This document shows positions 1 to 9,308 of a stretch of DNA of 64,000 nt, piece by piece; positions within the stretch are counted from its first letter, which is position 1; the number at the start of each line of letters is the position of its first letter. The notes beneath the pieces were generated by a model. The model did not search any database and was not told the origin of the DNA. It saw nothing but the letters and a program-made list of their open reading frames with translations. Both the position numbers and the translations under genes were made by a program. The stretch lies in the NCBI RefSeq assembly GCF_003073135.1, contig NZ_PGDQ01000021.1, forward strand, positions 1-64,000. The letters run 5' to 3'. The stretch is from Euzebya rosea. GTDB lineage: Bacteria > Actinomycetota > Nitriliruptoria > Euzebyales > Euzebyaceae.

Positions 1-390
1 ACCTGCACCGTCACCGAGGCACGCGACCACATCATCCGCCGACCCGACGGGACGTCGTACTACGTCGACGGCAGCTCGGTCCGACACTGGATCCCCAACG
101 GCGGCACCTACAACTGCCTTTCCCTGCTGCGGGGACGCCCGCTGATCAACAACGTGACCCAGGACCAGGTCGATGCCATCCCCGAGGGTGGGCACCAGGT
201 CTGCTTGGCGCTGCTGGTCGGGCCCGACCAGACCTCGTTCTACGTTGACCAGACCGGCGAGCGGCACTGGGTGCCGGACGGTGACACCTTCGTGTGCCTC
301 GAACGTCGAGGCGTCCCGGTCTACCGGTACAACAACTGGGACACCATCAACCGGTTCGACGAACACCGCGACAGCTGGGCGTCCTGCTGA
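1..390 (+). CDS. C-terminal end of a repeat-containing protein (5' truncated)
   Basis: The frame is open from the first base, so the start lies outside the window. The visible 129 residues hold two copies of a roughly 55-residue module. Each copy has an aromatic core of the type SYYVDGSSVRHWIPNGGTYN (first) and SFYVDQTGERHWVPDGDTFV (second), followed by a conserved Cys-Leu. The R-H-W-[IV]-P-[ND]-G core is shared by both copies. The protein ends in Trp-Ala-Ser-Cys 24 bp before the end of the convergent ftsY gene. Similar RHW-P-[ND]-G modules occur in secreted actinobacterial proteins, but no function can be assigned from this fragment. The modules may bind a ligand or the wall; that is inference. 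Confidence 0.75.
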   Translation, partial: TCTVTEARDHIIRRPDGTSYYVDGSSVRHWIPNGGTYNCLSLLRGRPLINNVTQDQVDAIPEGGHQVCLALLVGPDQTSFYVDQTGERHWVPDGDTFVCLERRGVPVYRYNNWDTINRFDEHRDSWASC

Positions 391-413
391 TGTTGCTCAG
401 GATCTGAGCGGGC

Positions 414-1691
414 TCAGGCGTCCCCGTCGCGTTGGTCGTCCTGCTGGTCGGCGATGAGGTCGGCGAGCTCGGCGTCGAAGTCCTCGAGCTCGACCTCCTG
501 CACGACCTCCGCGAAGAGCGCGTCGATGAACGCGTCGGGGTCGAACTCGGCCAGGTCGTCGATGCCCTCGCCGAGGCCGACGAGCTTGACGGGAAGGCCG
601 AGGGCTCGCTGGATGGCGATGACGATGCCGCCCTTGGCGGTGCCGTCGAGCTTGGTGAGGACCACACCGGTGACGTCGACGGCCTCGGTGAACGCCTTGG
701 CCTGCGACAGCCCGTTCTGGCCGGTGGTGGCGTCGATGACCAGCAGGACCTCGTCGAGGTGCTCGGCCTCGCGGACGACGACCTTCTTGACCTTGGTCAG
801 CTCGGCCATCAGCTCCTTCTTGTTCTGCAGGCGGCCGGCGGTGTCGATCATCAGCAGGTCGGCGTTCGCGGCGCTGGCGGCCTTCCAGCCGTCGAAGGCG
901 ACGGCGGCCGGGTCGGCTCCCTCGTCCTGACGGATCACGCGGGCACCGGAGCGTTCGCCCCAGATCTCCAGCTGCTCCGACGCGGCGGCACGGAAGGTGT
1001 CGGCGGCGGCCAGGACGACCTTCTCGCCGGCGTCGACGTGGCGCTTGGCGAGCTTGCCGATGGAGGTGGTCTTGCCGGTGCCGTTGACGCCGGTGAACAG
1101 CCACACGGTGGTGCCGTCGGGTCGGCGGGCCATGGTCCGGTCGGCGGTGCCGAGCTCGAGGCGGAGGACTTCCTTGAGGAGCGCGAGCGCACCCTCGCCG
1201 TCGGTGATGCCCTGCTCCTTGACCCGCGCGCGCAGGCCCTCGACCAGCTCGAGGGTGGCGTCGACGCCGACGTCGGCGGCGATGAGGGACTCCTCGAGCT
1301 CCTCCCACGCCTCCTCGGTGAGGCCGCTGGAGAAGATGCCACGGAGGTTGCTGCCCAGGGCCGAGGAGGCACGGGTCAGCTGCTGGCGGAACCGCTGGAC
1401 GAGGCTGAGCGGCGCCTCGACGACGACGTCGGGCTCGTCCTCGGTCAGCAGGTTCGGGCCGCCCGGGTAGGGGTCGACGTCGAGGTCCGGGTCGGGTGTC
1501 TCGACCGCCGGGGTCGCCGCCGGGTCGATCGCGTCCTCGGTCGGCGTCGGCGAGAGGGTCGGGGCCTCGCTGTCGGTCCCGGTCCTCGGGGGGAGGGTGG
1601 CGGTTCCGCCACCGCGGCGACCGACGAACAGGCCGCCGACCACCACGAGGGTCAGGACGGCGACGACGGCAAGGATGATGATGAGTTCCAT
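414..1691 (-). CDS. ftsY: signal recognition particle receptor FtsY
   Basis: SRP receptor GTPase that docks ribosome-SRP complexes at the membrane for co-translational insertion. The 425-residue protein starts with a membrane helix (residues 1-22), then an acidic Pro/Thr-rich linker to about residue 95, then the helical N domain and the GTPase G domain. The P-loop GVNGTGKTT is at 201-209, followed by the DTFRAAA, DTAGR and TKLDG motifs. The ATG at 1691 gives the N-terminal helix usual for actinobacterial FtsY; a longer open frame upstream overlaps the divergent sulfotransferase gene and is not used. In many actinobacteria ftsY directly follows smc. Here a cell-surface gene and a sulfotransferase gene lie between them. 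Confidence 0.95.
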   Translation of the reverse strand: MELIIILAVVAVLTLVVVGGLFVGRRGGGTATLPPRTGTDSEAPTLSPTPTEDAIDPAATPAVETPDPDLDVDPYPGGPNLLTEDEPDVVVEAPLSLVQRFRQQLTRASSALGSNLRGIFSSGLTEEAWEELEESLIAADVGVDATLELVEGLRARVKEQGITDGEGALALLKEVLRLELGTADRTMARRPDGTTVWLFTGVNGTGKTTSIGKLAKRHVDAGEKVVLAAADTFRAAASEQLEIWGERSGARVIRQDEGADPAAVAFDGWKAASAANADLLMIDTAGRLQNKKELMAELTKVKKVVVREAEHLDEVLLVIDATTGQNGLSQAKAFTEAVDVTGVVLTKLDGTAKGGIVIAIQRALGLPVKLVGLGEGIDDLAEFDPDAFIDALFAEVVQEVELEDFDAELADLIADQQDDQRDGDA

Positions 1692-1830
1692 GGCGAGTCG
1701 CAGGCTACCGCCGGACGCCGACATCGCCGCTGTCGGCCGGGTGACTCGTGCCCGTGGTTGACCCCGTCCCCCGGATCGTGAGAACGTCGTTCGAGCGGGC
1801 GCCGAGGTGGCCCGCGGGCGAGGAGACGAG

Positions 1831-2739
1831 ATGGCGGGCCCTCCGATATTCGTGACCGGCGCGAACCGGTCGGGGACGACGTGGATGGGCAACGTCCTGT
1901 CGCTGGCGGCTGATGTGGCGTACGTCCACGAGCCGTTCAGCCCGTCGTTGGACCCGGCCGTCGGCCGCATCCCCACGCGCGCCCACTTCACCCACGCGAC
2001 GACGCTGGAAGCGGTGCAGCAAGCGGCGCTGGACCGACTGCTGGCCGGGCGGGTCCCGAACCCGGCGGGTTGGCGGCGCGACGTGACGGCATGGAAGCCG
2101 TTCGGCATGGCGGTCAGGGAGGTCGGCCGGGCCGTCGCGCGACGACGGCGACGGGTGCTGATCAAGGATCCCACCGCCTGCCTGCTGGCCCCGGCCGTGC
2201 ACGAGGCGACGGGCGGGCCGGTGGTGTTCATGGTCCGCCGCCCGGAGGCCTACGTGAGCAGCATCACCCGGCTGGGGTGGGGGTTCGACTTCACCGTCTG
2301 GGCCACCGACGAGCGGCTGATGGGCCTGCTGGGGGGCGTGGCCGACGAGGTCGCGCGGGCGGCGGCCACGGACCTGCCCATCTTCGACCAGGCGATCACG
2401 ATCTACAACGGCATCTACACGATGGCCGACCGCTTCCGGGCCGACCATCCCGACTGGCTGTTCCTGCGGCACGAGGAGATGGCCGCCGATCCGCTGGAGA
2501 CCCTCCCGCCCGTCTACGAGCGGCTGGGCCTGGACTGGACGCCGGAGGTCGTCCGGGCGGTGGAGCGCGACAACGTGCGGGCGCCGTCCAAGGACATCGC
2601 GCCGGCCGAGTTCCGCACCGTGGTCAGGCAGAGCTCGGCAACGGTGGACACGTGGCGCGCACGGCTGGATGACGACGAGGCCGACACGATCCGTGCCCGA
2701 ACCCACGCTGTCGCCAGCCTGTTCTACGACGACGTCTGA
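1831..2739 (+). CDS. sulfotransferase family protein
   Basis: Putative PAPS-dependent sulfotransferase of 302 residues. The N-terminal motif TGANRSGTTWMGN fits the 5'-phosphosulfate loop of the family, and RPEAYVSSITRLGW fits the 3'-phosphate-binding region. The ATG at 1831 has AGGAGA about five bases upstream, so it is preferred to the GTG at 1807. The gene is divergent from ftsY (139 bp between starts) and ends 12 bp before the convergent surface-protein gene. The acceptor substrate cannot be read from the sequence; modification of a surface glycan or lipid would fit the surface-protein neighbour but is speculation. Confidence 0.8.
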   Translation: MAGPPIFVTGANRSGTTWMGNVLSLAADVAYVHEPFSPSLDPAVGRIPTRAHFTHATTLEAVQQAALDRLLAGRVPNPAGWRRDVTAWKPFGMAVREVGRAVARRRRRVLIKDPTACLLAPAVHEATGGPVVFMVRRPEAYVSSITRLGWGFDFTVWATDERLMGLLGGVADEVARAAATDLPIFDQAITIYNGIYTMADRFRADHPDWLFLRHEEMAADPLETLPPVYERLGLDWTPEVVRAVERDNVRAPSKDIAPAEFRTVVRQSSATVDTWRARLDDDEADTIRARTHAVASLFYDDV

Positions 2740-2751
2740 TCTGCTGACGGG

Positions 2752-5070
2752 TCAGCCGGGGCCGGAGCGGTACACGTCCCATCCGCCGTAGACGAACTGG
2801 TGGGTGTCGTCGCCGGCGTGCAGGGTGGCCAGGTGGTCCAGCACCACAGTGCCGTCGTTGGCGACGTCGGAGCGAAACGGACAGTTGTTGGCGTGCTCGA
2901 CGGGGTCGACGTCGATGCGGTCGAGGGTCCCCTCGGCGACGGACCAGCGGTACACCCCGCACCCTGCCCCGTCGCCCGAGAGGGTCCGGAAGCTGGCGAA
3001 GACGACCCACTCGCCGTTGGGCGAGACCTGGGGGTTGGCCGACAGGCGGGTGCCCTGTCCCTCCCCGCCGGGGCTGACCAGCGTGGTCGTCCCGGCGGTG
3101 CGGTCGCGGAGGTACACCTGGTCCGGCAGCGTCGCCGGCGGGTTCACGAGGTCTGCCCCCTCGTGGGCGAAGGCCACGAACCGGCCGTCGTGGCTGATGC
3201 CGATCTCGTCAGGCAGGTTGAACTCCGTCGCCGTGCTGGCGGTGCCGTCAGGGGTGACCGAGACCAGCTCCAGCGTGCCGGTGGTGCGGTCCAACACGTA
3301 GGCGTCGGTGGCGGTGTTGGTGTCCAGCGGCAGCAGCGACGCGCTGGTCATGAAGGCTATCCAGCGCCCGTCGCCGGACAGCATCGGCCGGTGGCTGCCC
3401 TCCGCCTCGACCGGCTCGCCGTCGGGAGTGGCGACGTAGCCGATCTCCCCGCTGTCGAGGTCGTGCCACCAGTACCAGTAGCACGAGCAGGATGTCGGGC
3501 GGCCGACAGACCCCTGGGAGACGTAGGTGACCACCGACCCGTCCTCGTCGAGGGAGGGGTGGTCCACGTAGTTGCCTGGAGTGCCCTCGATGTCGAATGA
3601 GACCGCCCGGGTGCTGCCCGTTGCCAGGTCGCGCACGTAGGCGGTGCGTGAAGCGTCGACGTCCTGCCCGGCGAGGGTCGGGTCTTCGCTGGTGAACGCC
3701 ACGACCTGCCCGTTGCCGGACACGTGCACGCTCGAGGAATCACCGCTGGCCGGCTGACCCGACGGGGTGGTGTCCAGCATCTCCGTGCCATCGGGGGTCA
3801 CGAGGTAGGCGTGGTACCGCTCCTCGGTGGGGTCGGCGAGGCCTGCGACGGGGCCGTCGCTGACGAAGGCCACGACGGTGCCGTCGCCGGAGACGGCCGG
3901 CGCGAACCCGCCGGTGGCCGTCCCGTCGGCGTCGGTGCTCAGCAGCTCCAGCGGTCCGGCTGCTCCGGTGTCGGGTGGCAGGCCGAGGGTGACGCGGGCC
4001 TCTTCGCAGAGCGAGGGGACGACGACACAGGTGAGGACCGGTCCCCCGTCGCCGGGGACGACGGCGTAGCCGGATTCGGCGTACGTCGGGTCGGTGACGC
4101 CGTCGCGCAGCCAGTCGAGGGTGGCCGGCGGCAGGGTGTCGCCGGTGGCCAGCACGATGGGGGCGTCCAGCGAGGCGGCGTGGGCCGCTGCGGCGAACCC
4201 GCCGGCCCAGGCGTCGGCGGTCTGGCCCTGCACGACCACGACGTGGTCGGCGTCCGCTGCGGTCGGGGCGCCGAGCTTGTCGGCGACGGCGAGGGCGGTC
4301 TCGGCCCGGCTGTTGCCGGCGAGGCGTTCGGTGGTGATGCCCATGTCGCGGATCTGCTGCTCGACGGCGGCGGCGATGGCCGCGGTGCCGCCCATGATCT
4401 CGACCTGCTGGATGCCGGCCTCGGTCAGGTAGGTGCGGGTGGCCTCGGTGAGGGTGTCGGACTGGGTCAGCAGCACCGGCCAGCCCATCTCCGCCGACAT
4501 GCCGCCGGCGGCGATGGAGTCGGCGAAGCCCTGGGTGGGGTCGGTCGAGCCCTCGGAGGGAAATGCACGAGCCAGGATGGCGGTGTCGGCAGCGCCGGCG
4601 TCGGTCCGGGCGATGGTGATGGCGGTGTCGAACCGCGACCCGCCGGCCCGTCGCTCGACGTCGAGCCCCATGTCACGCAGCTGCTGCTCGACGGCGGGCT
4701 GGACGGCGGCCTCGCCGCCCAGGACCACCGCACGGGAGGGCGCGAGCCGCTCGATCTCCTCCACGACCTCGTCTGGGACGGGGCCGGCGGAGGGCACGAG
4801 GAGCAGCGGCGAGCGGGACTGCAGGACGCCGGAGGCAAGGGCGTCGGCGAAGTTGTCGTCCCGCCCGATGAGGACGGTGTCGAGGGCGTCGAAGGTGGTG
4901 ACCTGGCTGAGGGCCACGGCGATGTCGACGTTGGACGGTGGGGTCTCGGCCTTGATGACCGAGATCGTGTCGGACGGCTGGGATGACGACGGTGCAGGTA
5001 CCCCAAGCACGGCTAGACACACAGCCGCGACCACGACCCCCGCAACGTCGCGTGAGGATGCGACGTTCAT
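2752..5070 (-). CDS. secreted CWB2-repeat / beta-propeller protein
   Basis: Exported surface protein of 772 residues. Residues 1-30 form a signal peptide. Three cell-wall-binding repeat 2 units follow (about 45-350); recognisable features are IGRDDNFADALASGV, VVLGGEAAV and the Arg-x-Ala-Gly...Arg...Thr-Ala signatures. From about 365 to the end there is a TolB/PD40-like beta-propeller, with repeated blades such as SGDGTVVAFVSDGP, SGNGQVVAFTSEDP, SGDGRWIAFMTSAS and SPNGEWVVFAS. CWB2 units in Gram-positive bacteria bind anionic wall polymers, so the protein is probably displayed on the wall with the propeller exposed. It lies between smc and the sulfotransferase gene. The partner of the propeller is unknown. 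Confidence 0.88.
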   Translation of the reverse strand: MNVASSRDVAGVVVAAVCLAVLGVPAPSSSQPSDTISVIKAETPPSNVDIAVALSQVTTFDALDTVLIGRDDNFADALASGVLQSRSPLLLVPSAGPVPDEVVEEIERLAPSRAVVLGGEAAVQPAVEQQLRDMGLDVERRAGGSRFDTAITIARTDAGAADTAILARAFPSEGSTDPTQGFADSIAAGGMSAEMGWPVLLTQSDTLTEATRTYLTEAGIQQVEIMGGTAAIAAAVEQQIRDMGITTERLAGNSRAETALAVADKLGAPTAADADHVVVVQGQTADAWAGGFAAAAHAASLDAPIVLATGDTLPPATLDWLRDGVTDPTYAESGYAVVPGDGGPVLTCVVVPSLCEEARVTLGLPPDTGAAGPLELLSTDADGTATGGFAPAVSGDGTVVAFVSDGPVAGLADPTEERYHAYLVTPDGTEMLDTTPSGQPASGDSSSVHVSGNGQVVAFTSEDPTLAGQDVDASRTAYVRDLATGSTRAVSFDIEGTPGNYVDHPSLDEDGSVVTYVSQGSVGRPTSCSCYWYWWHDLDSGEIGYVATPDGEPVEAEGSHRPMLSGDGRWIAFMTSASLLPLDTNTATDAYVLDRTTGTLELVSVTPDGTASTATEFNLPDEIGISHDGRFVAFAHEGADLVNPPATLPDQVYLRDRTAGTTTLVSPGGEGQGTRLSANPQVSPNGEWVVFASFRTLSGDGAGCGVYRWSVAEGTLDRIDVDPVEHANNCPFRSDVANDGTVVLDHLATLHAGDDTHQFVYGGWDVYRSGPG

Positions 5071-5147
5071 CGGCGGAGTATCCGCTCCGGTCAGGGCAGC
5101 GTCAACGCCCTGTCATCGTCGCGTCACGGGTGGCCCGTGAGGCGTGT

Positions 5148-8100
5148 TCACGACGCCTCGACGGGACTGGACCGGGCGAGGCCCGACTGGTCCAGCTTGC
5201 GGCTGACGACCCGCGAGACACCTGCCGACCCCATCGACACGCCGTAGATCGTGTCGGCGATCTCCATCGTCCGCCGCTGGTGGCTGACGATGATCCACTG
5301 GCTGAAGCCCCGGAACTCCTCGACCACGCTGAGGAACCGGCCGAGGTTGGCGTCGTCCAGGGCTGCCTCGACCTCGTCCAGCACGTAGAACGGCGAGGGT
5401 CGGGCGGCGAAGATCGCGAACAGGACGGCCAGGGCGGTCAGAGAGCGCTCGCCACCGGACAGCAGCGACAGGCGCTTGACCTTCTTGCCCGGCGGACGTG
5501 CCTCGACCTCCACGCCGGTGGTCAGCATGTCGTCGGGGTCGGTCAGGATCAGCTTGCCCTGCCCGCCCGGGAACAGCTTGGGGAAGATGTGCTCGAAGTG
5601 ACCGGCCACGTCCTGGAACGCGGCGGCGAAGACCTCGCGGATACGGTCGTCCACGGCCTCCACGACCCGCATGAGGTCCTTCTTGGACGTGCGCAGGTCC
5701 TCCAGCTGGCCGGTCATGAACTCGTGACGTTCCTGCAGCGCGTGGAACTCCTCCAGCGCCAGCGGGTTGACCGTCCCGAGCAGGCCGATCTTGCGGGCCA
5801 GGTCGTCCTCGGCCTCGGCGAGCTCGGCGTCACGCTCCTCGCCACCCGCCAGCAGGTCGTCCTCGGGGTCGGCGGTGCGTTCCTTCAGGGCCGCCTCGCC
5901 GTCCTCGATGCCGATCTCGCGGAGTCGTGACCGCACTCCGTCGAGCTGCATGGACAGCTCCTGGCGGATCAGGTCCTCGCGGTGGCGGCTGTCGCGTAGC
6001 GACTCCAGCTGCTGCGCCAGCTCGGCCAGCTTGGACCGGGCCACACCCAGGCGACGCTGCTGCTCGGCGCGTGCCTCCTCCAAGCGGTCCCGCTCGGCCG
6101 CGGCCTCCACGCGGGACGCCTCGGCACGGGCCAGCGCCGCGCGGGCCACGTGCTCCAGCTCGTCACAGCGGGCGATGGCTGCCAGCCGGGCCTTCTGCCG
6201 CCGTTCGCGTTCGGCCAGCTGCGCCTCGACCCGCTGGGCTTCCTGCTCCAGCGCGGCGATCCGCCGACGGAGCTCACCGGCTTCCTGCTCGGCGGTGGAG
6301 TGCGCCAGGCGAGCCTGGACCTCGGCCTCACGGGCTTCGGTCAGGGCATCGTCGAGCCGTTCGGCCTCGACGTCACCGCCGCCCTCGTCGTCGGCGAACC
6401 GGGGGTCGGGCACGTACGGCTCGGGGCCGCGTGCCTCCAGCTCGTCCAGCTTCTCCTGACGGGCCTTGGTCTGGGCGACCAGCTGGTCGTGCTGCTTCTG
6501 GACCTGATCACGCTCGCGGTGGCAGCGGAACAGCTCCTTGTTCAGCCGTCCGAGCCGTTCGGCAGCCGACGTGATCTGCGCGTCGGACTCCTGCATCTGC
6601 GCCTGGGCGGTCTCCAGCTGCTGGCGGACCTCCTCCAGCTCGCGATCGGCATCGCCGACCTTGCGATGCACGATCCGCAGCTCAGCCGCGACGGCGTCGG
6701 CCTGCTGCTTGGCTTCCTCCGCCGCGGCCCGCGACAGCACGGCCGTGTGGGCGACCGCCCCCCCGCCAGCGTGTCCGCGGGCTCCGGCGATCTGCCCGTC
6801 GGTGGTGACGAAGACCAGCTCGGGCTTGGTGTCGGCCAGCCGCAGCGCGGTGTCGAGGTCGTCGCACACGTAGACGCCGGCCAGCGCCCGGCGGGCGGCC
6901 GCGCGGATGCCCGGTTCGCCGTCGACCATGGGGGCCAGCGGACGTGCGCCGATGGCGTCAAGCGACGGCTGGTCGGCCGGTTCGTTGTGCGGCGCGCCGG
7001 CGACCAGCAGCAGGGTCCGTCCGGCCTCGCGGGCGGCGACGAAGCCCAGCGCCGACTCGGCAGCCGAACGGCCGGCCACGACCAGGGCGTCGGCGAGCGG
7101 ACCGAGCGCCGCGGACACGGCGACGGCATGGCCGTCGGCGACCTGCAGCAGCGCCGCCAGGGGGCCGAGGACCCCGTCGACCTGTCCCGTCTCTGCGGCT
7201 TCTGCCAGGACGGCGGCGCCCTCGCTTGGTTCGGCGGAGGCGGCGAACAACGCGTCGGCGCGTGCCTCGAGGCTGGCCCGTCGGCGTTCGAGCTCGCGTT
7301 CCTCCTTGGCGGCGCCGCTGGCGGCCTTCTGGGCGCGCGCCCGCCGCTCCTCCATGGTCCTGAGGTGGTCCGACAGGTCCGGCACGGCCGCGTCGAGGCG
7401 CTGGATCTCGTTCTGGACGGCGGTGACGTCGGCCTCGAGCTCGTCGGAGCGGTCCTGCTGGGCCTGCAGCTGGATGCTCAGCCGGCCCTCCTCCCCCGAC
7501 GCCTGGGCCAGCGAGCTGCGCAGCTGGCCGACCTCGCCCTCCCAGCGGATCTGCCGTTCGCGGGCCTCGACCCGGCGGCGTGCCTCGGCGGCAGCAGCCT
7601 GCTCGTGGGCGCGGCGGGCCTGCTCGGCATGCCGGGTGTTCTGGCGTGCGCGTTCCAGCAGGCCGGAGGTGGTGGTGACCCGTTCGGCGACCTCGGCCAG
7701 GTGCCCGCGGTCGCGCTGGGCCTCGCCGCGCAGCTCCTCGGGGTCGCGTCCGGCGACGGGTTCCTCGGCTGCCTCGGCGAGGCCGTTGCGTCGCTCGACG
7801 ATGCGCTCGACGATGCCGCTGGACCGCTCGACGAGGTTGGCGAGGGCGAACTGGGTCTCGGTGGCCAGGCGGACGGCGGGGGTCAGCTCCGACAGGCCCT
7901 GGGCGATGGCCTGCTCGTCCCGCTTGAGGGCAGCGTTGGTCTCCTCCAGCTCGCGCAGCCGCTGGTCGGACGCGGAGCGGCTGGCCTGCTCGGTCGACCA
8001 GCGGTCCAGCAGGCGGGCGAGGTCACGAAGCCCACGGTCGGTGCGGATGGCGTGCAGCTGGTCCGACAGGTTCCGGTGCTTGGCGGCGGCCTCGGCCTGG

Positions 8101-8720
8101 CGTTCCAGGGGCCGAAGCTGGCGGCGCATCTCGCTGAGCAGGTCGACCAGGCGCTCGAGGTGGCCCTCCATCTGCCCGAGCTTGCGCAGCGCCCGCTCCT
8201 TGCGACGGCGGTGCTTGAGGATGCCGGCCGCTTCCTCGATGAACGCGCGGCGTTCCTCGGGGCGGGCGTTCAGGACCGCGTCGATGCGGCCCTGGCCGAC
8301 GATGGTGTGGGTCTCGCGGCCCAGCCCCGTGTCGGACAGCAGCTCGGCGACGTCCAGCTGACGGCACTCGACGTCGTTGATGGTGTAGGCGTTCTCGCCG
8401 GTGGCGAACATCGCCCGGCCGACGGTGACCTCGGTGAACTCGATGGGCAGGCTGTCGTCGGAGTTGTCGATGGTGATCTCCACCGACGCACGGCCCATGG
8501 CCTTGCGGCTGCCGGCACCGGCGAAGATGACGTCCGACATCGACCCGCCGCGCAGGTCCTTGGCGGACCGGGTGCCCATCGACCAGGTCAGGGCGTCCAC
8601 GATGTTGGACTTGCCCGACCCGTTGGGTCCGACGATCACGGTGATGCCGGGCTCGAAGTCCAGCCGAGTCGAGTCGGCGAAGGACTTGAAGCCACGCAGG
8701 GCGAGAGACTTGAGGTACAC
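5148..8720 (-). CDS. smc: chromosome segregation protein SMC
   Basis: Structural maintenance of chromosomes ATPase, 1190 residues, the full family length. The N-terminal head has the Walker A motif GPNGSGKSN at 31-39. Two long coiled-coil arms flank a hinge in the middle (roughly 510-680). The C-terminal head has the ABC signature LSGGERSLTALA and the Walker B motif FYVLDEVEAALDD. It forms condensin with ScpA/ScpB, which are not in this window. The GTG start at 8720 lacks a Shine-Dalgarno sequence. A -10-like TAACCT on the minus strand (8731-8736) lies ten bases upstream, suggesting a very short leader. Confidence 0.97.
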   Translation of the reverse strand: MYLKSLALRGFKSFADSTRLDFEPGITVIVGPNGSGKSNIVDALTWSMGTRSAKDLRGGSMSDVIFAGAGSRKAMGRASVEITIDNSDDSLPIEFTEVTVGRAMFATGENAYTINDVECRQLDVAELLSDTGLGRETHTIVGQGRIDAVLNARPEERRAFIEEAAGILKHRRRKERALRKLGQMEGHLERLVDLLSEMRRQLRPLERQAEAAAKHRNLSDQLHAIRTDRGLRDLARLLDRWSTEQASRSASDQRLRELEETNAALKRDEQAIAQGLSELTPAVRLATETQFALANLVERSSGIVERIVERRNGLAEAAEEPVAGRDPEELRGEAQRDRGHLAEVAERVTTTSGLLERARQNTRHAEQARRAHEQAAAAEARRRVEARERQIRWEGEVGQLRSSLAQASGEEGRLSIQLQAQQDRSDELEADVTAVQNEIQRLDAAVPDLSDHLRTMEERRARAQKAASGAAKEERELERRRASLEARADALFAASAEPSEGAAVLAEAAETGQVDGVLGPLAALLQVADGHAVAVSAALGPLADALVVAGRSAAESALGFVAAREAGRTLLLVAGAPHNEPADQPSLDAIGARPLAPMVDGEPGIRAAARRALAGVYVCDDLDTALRLADTKPELVFVTTDGQIAGARGHAGGGAVAHTAVLSRAAAEEAKQQADAVAAELRIVHRKVGDADRELEEVRQQLETAQAQMQESDAQITSAAERLGRLNKELFRCHRERDQVQKQHDQLVAQTKARQEKLDELEARGPEPYVPDPRFADDEGGGDVEAERLDDALTEAREAEVQARLAHSTAEQEAGELRRRIAALEQEAQRVEAQLAERERRQKARLAAIARCDELEHVARAALARAEASRVEAAAERDRLEEARAEQQRRLGVARSKLAELAQQLESLRDSRHREDLIRQELSMQLDGVRSRLREIGIEDGEAALKERTADPEDDLLAGGEERDAELAEAEDDLARKIGLLGTVNPLALEEFHALQERHEFMTGQLEDLRTSKKDLMRVVEAVDDRIREVFAAAFQDVAGHFEHIFPKLFPGGQGKLILTDPDDMLTTGVEVEARPPGKKVKRLSLLSGGERSLTALAVLFAIFAARPSPFYVLDEVEAALDDANLGRFLSVVEEFRGFSQWIIVSHQRRTMEIADTIYGVSMGSAGVSRVVSRKLDQSGLARSSPVEAS

Positions 8721-8843
8721 GGTCGAGTGAAGGTTAACGGCCGCGGACGGACGCCCGGATCAGGCCGGACGGCCGGGTGGCCGGTGCGATCGGAGGGACA
8801 TTGCGGTAGCTGGTCCGCCGGTCGGCCGACGGGAACACAACAA

Positions 8844-8871
8844 GAGCCCCTGCCGGGACCGGCAGAGGCTC
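8844..8871 (-). terminator. hairpin terminator after the 67-residue coiled-coil gene
   Basis: A 13-bp stem with one mismatch closes over a very small loop, starting 15 bases past the stop codon at 8886. On the minus strand the hairpin is followed by TTGTTGTG. The position and the T-rich flank fit an intrinsic terminator that separates this gene from smc. Confidence 0.65.
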
Positions 8872-8885
8872 GCGTCGTGGGGCTG

Positions 8886-9089
8886 CTAGGCGGAGGCGGT
8901 CGCCAGGTCCTCGGCGACCATCTCGACGCCCGCGCGGTCGTCGGCGTCGACGAGGCCGCGCAGCATGGCGTTCTCGGCCTGCAGGCCCTCGTTCTCGGCC
9001 TTCAGCTGGGCAACCTTGCTGCGCAGCGCGGTGATCTCCGCGAGCAGCTTGTGGGGAGCGGCGTCCCAGGATCCGACGAGCGCCTTCAT
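8886..9089 (-). CDS. small leucine-zipper-like coiled-coil protein
   Basis: A 67-residue acidic protein. Residues 15-47 form a heptad-patterned helix (LLAEITALRSKVAQLKAEN and onward) that should make a short parallel coiled coil. The rest is a flexible acidic tail. The ATG at 9089 has AGGAG six to eight bases upstream and a hairpin terminator follows, so it is a free-standing expressed unit. It is divergent from the alpha/beta hydrolase gene with a 219-bp shared upstream region. It has no catalytic motif; it could be a small scaffold or nucleoid-associated protein. No family is recognised. Confidence 0.75.
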   Translation of the reverse strand: MKALVGSWDAAPHKLLAEITALRSKVAQLKAENEGLQAENAMLRGLVDADDRAGVEMVAEDLATASA

Positions 9090-9292
9090 GCGTTCTCCTA
9101 GAAAGAGGTCTTCGAGTTGCGTGCGAGTGACCCGGCACGACGGGCGATGGGCGCCTGACAGTGAGTGGCACCGCGGGGACACCACGCCACACCCAACGTG
9201 CGCAGCAGCCGTCCCTCCGGGAGTGTACGACGCGAAACGCCGCCGAAACAAGGGGGTTTCGGGGTCTCGCAGCGTCGATCGTACAGGGGTCC

Positions 9293-9298
9293 TACCCT
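9293..9298 (+). promoter_or_regulatory. -10-like element TACCCT before the hydrolase gene
   Basis: TACCCT matches the actinobacterial TANNNT -10 consensus and ends ten bases before the ATG at 9309, with no clear Shine-Dalgarno sequence between. This predicts a leader of only a few bases. No good -35 is visible. The assignment rests on the consensus and on the same arrangement at several other genes in the window. Confidence 0.4.
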
Positions 9299-9308
9299 TC
9301 GGGACGAC

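Noticed and set aside
6150-9101. A long open frame on the plus strand opposite smc
   Set aside because: It lies entirely antisense to a complete smc, which has all its motifs. Long shadow frames are expected in very GC-rich DNA, and the translation shows only low-complexity Gly/Leu/Arg-rich sequence.
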